A stretch of 64,000 nucleotides of DNA from Serinus canaria (lineage: Eukaryota; Chordata; Aves; Passeriformes; Fringillidae). Shown piece after piece: positions 59,246 through 64,000 of this stretch. The position numbers and the translations under genes were made by a program. Position 1 is the first letter of the stretch. Every line of letters starts with the position of its first letter. The stretch spans positions 4,969,501 through 5,033,500 of the forward strand of contig NC_066333.1 in the NCBI RefSeq assembly GCF_022539315.1, written 5' to 3'. The notes under the pieces were generated by a model, which was not told the origin of the DNA, searched no databases, and worked only from the letters and a program-made list of their open reading frames with translations.

Positions 59246-62200
59246 GTACTCCAGCCAGATGGAATTAGGGCAATTGTTCACTTGAAGTACTATAGAGATT
59301 AATGAGGTCCAGAGGCAGAGCCATGAGAAAATAGAAATGTAAAAAAGTGAAGTTTCCAAAAATACAGCCTCCACGATACCATAGGGATGGATCAGATTGA
59401 ATGTTTCATCTCATAGCCTGACTGGGCAGGCTGCCTCATGTTCTTAGCTTATTAAAAACCTGAACCCTTTTTTCACCCTCTCAGGCCAGCCTTGGTGCAA
59501 ACAGAGCTGATGCTCAGGACTTGCATGTCTGCAGCCAGAGAGTCACAGCCAAATGTTAACACATTTAAACCCCTCTAAAGGTTGTGACTGTTCTGTTTGC
59601 ATTTCTTTGGTGACTTTGAATTAGAGAGTGTTGTTTAGAGTTCTGTGAGAGAGGGAGGGAGCACTGGGAGGCTGCTGTGATTAAACTGGGGGTCAGAGTT
59701 CCATCTGGGCTTCCTGGCTGGGAGCACTCCACTGAGGCACCCTGTGAGCCCAGCAGAACACTCAGGGACTCAGCTGCCCCTCCTGCAAACACAGGCTCTT
59801 TGAGGAGATGCTTACAATTGATGGGAGCCTGAAACCCCAAAGGGTCAAGTCTTTTTCATCTTCCTTACCAAGGCCAAACCAGCTGTAACCTGCAAATGCC
59901 AGGATTGCACCCTCAGTGGTTATTCCTGCCTGTGTTGGGAAGCTGCCCAAGGCAGGGGGTGAGGATAAAAAGCAGTCTTGCAAAGGGCTTGTGCCCCAGT
60001 CTTGCTTGCAAAGTGATTTCAAAGCTGCAGAGGTGATGTGCAAAGGAAACAGCAGAGACCCACCTGCCCATGATCTATCCAGAGAGGTGTGAGAGGTTTT
60101 AGCTGTGTGCTTGCACACACAGAGCAGCTCTGGTGTGAAAAGTTTGGAGACAATTGCTGCCCACTTGAAGTTCCTGAACACTCAAGAGTCTGTTACATCA
60201 GGCCATTGGCACAAGAACATCTGCAGAAGAATCACTCAGGTTGTGGGTCCAGCTTTCCTGCACACCCATGGGCATCTGAATCTAAAAGCTGTGTGTACAC
60301 AAGGAACAGAGAGAGGGGCTTGCAAAATAGCACATTTATTTTCATGCCTTGTTCCTTTCAGGTGTTTTCTAAACAGTTCCTATTCTTCTAGTAAATCCAA
60401 GACAGTCTTTATTACAGCAAGAAATGCTGTTTAAAAGTGTTGCTTTCAACCATTGGATGTGGTCTGAAACTTGCTGTGTTAAGAAAGCATGGAGAGGAAA
60501 TCTCAGGAGGCAGTTACTAAAAAATTTCAATACTCAATACACAGGACAGTTAAATTTGAAGCAGCTTAAATGACTCCTGTGTTTTACCTGCTCTTCCTGC
60601 CACACACAGATCTTGTCACTTTAAATCTTCATTTGGCAATTTTCTGTTCCATAACTGTAGGGTATATACTTGGATCCACAGAAGTATAATATTCTGACAG
60701 CTGTTTCCTTTGCTAGCAGTTTATTTAAGCACATTATTTGGTGCAATTTAGCCCTCATTCAGAACTACTTCAAAAACTTAAAAAGACTCATTTCTCCCCC
60801 TGCTTGTCTGTCTGTCTTGATACCACTCCAGTCATCAGAGCTTCCAGTTCACTGTATCATTTCAGCCATAGTTAATCAAACTCAAAGAGGAAAGGCATAA
60901 GCTTTCAGGCTAGATTTAACCTTTATATGGGTGCCAGAAAATCTTTGCATGTAGAAAGAAATAAGAAGAAAATGCTTCTGCTGAGAATATCAGAAAGGTA
61001 TCACTTCCATTTATAAGGGCTGCTCCAGAATTTGAATTATATGAAGCAAATTAGCTGCTTTGAATGAAATATGATTTGGTTTAAGACTCTATAGGAAATT
61101 CTTGTTCTTTATGCACTAGCCCCTGGAGCTCAGACATACTCTCAGACCTGCAGATACCCTTGATACATAACTCCTGCTGAAATAGTGGGAATTCATTTCC
61201 TCAGCATGGGGAATAAGGAGGGTTTTTTGGAGTGAAGTGGTTGTACAGGAGCAGGAGGAAAGAGAAGAGTTATCTACAAGGCATGGCAGAGGTTTGTGTG
61301 ACAGGAGAGGTGGCAGAGGTGTCCCTGGCCTTGCTGCCCAGGGGCTGGGAGGGAGCAGGGTGCCTGACCTGGCTCCTGACACAGCACCCAGAGGTGGGGA
61401 AGGCACAGCTGCTTTCAGGAGGGTGCAGTACATCCATGCAGGTGAACAAAGACCCAGCTCAGTCTGGACTCATGCCCAAGGTTTCCTGAGGCCTGAGTAA
61501 GCATCATGTCTTGTTGGTCTTTGAGCCTCTCTGGTGTGCTGGGAGCAACCAGGAGCTTTTGGAGCCATGGCAATGGAATCATTTTGCAAATCGTGCTACA
61601 GGGGAGCCACAGCACGCTCACAATCCACCCCACCCCAAAGCTTTGCATGAGACAGAAAAGTCCAGGTCTGTGCCTTGAAATCCAAGTTTCCTACCTGGTT
61701 CCTGCCCCCTGGCAGATGGCAGAAGCTGCACATTGTCATGCACCCCTCCTGCAGCCTCCAGCCCTGCTGGCTGCAGCCCTGCACCTCCTCCTGCCCCAAC
61801 CTGCGTGTGCCGCAGGAGGGGCTGACATCAGGCTCACTGATGTGGCTCCACAGGCAGAGATATCATCTCCCAGAGGTAATTAAATTACCCTGATTTACGC
61901 AGGCTTTCACCACACACTTTGGGTTTTCCAGAGGGCTGCTGAGAAGTGGGGCTGAGCTGGGTGCTGGGAGATGCAGGGAAGCTGGAGGTGTCCTTTGTGA
62001 GCACAGCATGGAGGAGATGCCTTTGGCCACTGCCTCAAATGCCTGGATCTGCTGGTGGAAGCAGGTTTGCCTCCTCCTGGCACCTGGCAAAAGGCTGTGG
62101 AGTTCTGGGAGGAGCCCTGCCCCACTGCAAATCTCCAGGCAGCCTTTGACTGGGGAACAGGTCCTCCCAGGTTACGTCTGCTCCTACCTCCCCTGTGCTA

Positions 62201-64000
62201 TCAGGCTGCATCTGATGTGGGAACTCTTCCTCAGTTATAAACTAATTTGTAGCGGGCAGCAGAGTGTTTGGTGGTTGGAGGAGGGAGGGGAGGCAGGAAT
62301 CCCTTCTTCCACCAGCAGATCCAGGTGTTTCAGCTGGCCCCCACAGCTCAGCCCAGCAGTCTCAACCTGCCAATCTGTTGCTAATATCTGTATTAGCTCA
62401 TTTTAAAGTTAGTTTAAGCAGATCTAATCTGCAGTTCAGTCACGGTGTACAGCCTGCACAGTCACTTATTCAGTGCCACATCTTTCTCCTCTCAGTAATT
62501 CCCCCAGACCTGCTCACCATGAGGACACTAATTGCCTGGGTGAGGTGTGTGAGATGCAGCCAATGCTTCAAGTATTTGGGCAAGTGGTGTTAAAAGCCCG
62601 ATGAGTCAGTTTATCCAGCTGTGTAATGGGGCATTCCCTTTGTCTCAGGGCTGCTGAAAGCCATAATGAGATCTCACCGAGATGCTGGGCTGCAGGTATT
62701 CAGCGTCTCCCAGGGCTGGGTCATTAGCTCTTGATGAAGCCAACCTTGCTCATGAAAGGAGAGGCAGAGACTTCCAAGAGTCCAGCAGGACTGCTCGGAG
62801 GAGGAAGTGCTGGAGAAGTTGCTTTGTGAAGTTCTTTGAAGCTCTTTGGAGAGCAGCAACTAAAGCATGAAAATTCCTGCCCTTGCCAATTTTAATGAAA
62901 TATGACCAAGTTCGTTTTAGTGGGGTTTACTTCAAAATGTCCTTTTGTGTCTTAAGAAAGCAAAGTGGCTTTGTCAGCTGGGCTTGTGAGGTAGCAAAAG
63001 TATTACACTTGAAATGGAGCTGTAAAGGGAGCAGTCTTTTAATTTAGTGGCATTTGGTATCATTCAATAAATGACAAGACCAACAGCAGCTAGTGTTTGT
63101 CTCAGAATTTCACAGGCAGATTTCTCCAATCTTGGGGGAAAAACGACAGTGAAGAATAAATTTCAGGAATATTGAAGACAAAAAAGCCATTACAAGTCCC
63201 TTCTGTCACAATAGTACAAATTCAGAGCACGTGAGCAGTGGGTTCTTGCCCTGCAGAGGTGAGTTATTGCTACCTGTTCTCCCAGGAACGGGGGCAACTC
63301 TGGTCTAACTCACTGTGTACGTGTTTTTCTTCTGTTTCTGCTTTGCCATTTTTATGACAAGTGCTACAGTGATGGTTTGCTTCTTTTTGTTCATTTTTCA
63401 CAGCTTTCCAAAATTCCTGGCCCAGTTAACTCTGGCCTTCTTTGGACGTGCTACTCCTACTGCAGCTCTGATTTTCACCATGGAGTGGGAGAATGAGATG
63501 GTTCAAATGGCTGGACAGTGCTGTCAAACAGGTGGGGATCAGCTTGGTCCCTCAGTCAGAATGTTTGGGATCACTGAAGACCTTCCCTTTTAGTGTCCTT
63601 ATGGGGACACTACTTATTACACTTATTTCTACCCTTAAAAATGCCAGGTATGGGACAAAGGCTGTTTAAGGAAACTGTCTAAGGAAACTGGCACAGCTGC
63701 TGACCAGCACAACTTCCTAAAGGACAAGGAAAACACATCTTCTGGCATCTTTGTTCATTCACCCAGTTCCCCACCTGGCAGTGGATGTGTTCACTTTGCA
63801 AATGTCACTTTGTCATAACACTTTGTCCTTTGCTGTCTACTAAATTTCGTGCAATGACAGTCATGGTGAACTAAAGTTTTAAAGTCCTGAGGGTTAGTTC
63901 CATTCTATTGAATGAATGGATTCTACCATTCTTTCTTTACCATGAGATTCTACCTAGTCTTTCCTGGATATTTTAATTCAACTCCACGACTTGAATAACT
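59246..64000. other. Unique non-coding sequence, no supported feature
   Basis: No exon, transposon or RNA gene is recognised. The 61.3-62.4 kb region is GC-richer and holds overlapping frames of up to 132 codons on both strands without known domains. A T/C-rich tract ending in CAG at about 63404 resembles a splice acceptor, but the following frame is unremarkable. Confidence 0.45.

Noticed and set aside
63315..63593. Transmembrane-like Phe-rich frame near the end of the window
   Set aside because: The hydrophobic part comes from a T-rich tract, and the rest is unremarkable. There is no support for a gene.

Overview
This window looks like ordinary non-coding nuclear DNA from a bird, most likely a songbird (Passeriformes). 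The evidence is AT-leaning, CpG-poor sequence; several truncated, antisense CR1 LINE 3' ends of the avian type; two retroviral LTRs that resemble common passerine LTR families; abundant simple repeats; and no gene-dense or prokaryotic organisation. I found no open reading frame that I can defend as a protein-coding gene, no complete coding exon, and no tRNA, rRNA or CRISPR array. The window could be intergenic or lie inside a large intron.

Layout. 1-19 kb is mostly unique sequence, with a candidate conserved non-coding block at about 3.88-4.40 kb, a G-quadruplex-prone run beside it, and a perfect 14-bp homeodomain-type palindrome at 8.08 kb. 19.4-26.1 kb holds an AGAAG pentanucleotide array, three CR1 fragments, a nearly perfect 103-bp tandem duplication, a strong splice-acceptor-like site followed by CpG-containing sequence, an AT-rich degenerate repeat and a 45-bp duplication. 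33.3-37.6 kb is the most structured part. It contains a 14-copy, 42-bp minisatellite with an apparent higher-order pattern; about 110 bp later, a solo LTR with a 6-bp target-site duplication and a large ATATT pentanucleotide expansion inside it; then a CR1 fragment, a 39-bp duplication and a second LTR in the opposite orientation. 46.1-46.7 kb is the best candidate conserved regulatory block. An older CR1-like fragment lies at 47.7-47.9 kb. At 57.57-58.09 kb is an array of about 520 bp of GGAGA repeats, strongly purine-biased on the + strand.

There is no set of genes here working together. The biology is mobile-element remains, tandem-repeat growth and possible distal regulatory elements. The longest reading frames (such as 263 codons over the minisatellite and 196 over the GGAGA array) are by-products of repeats. 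I see no convincing undescribed gene system. The most informative items are the microsatellite-expanded solo LTR, the phase-preserving minisatellite, and the two CpG-retaining blocks near 4 kb and 46.5 kb.
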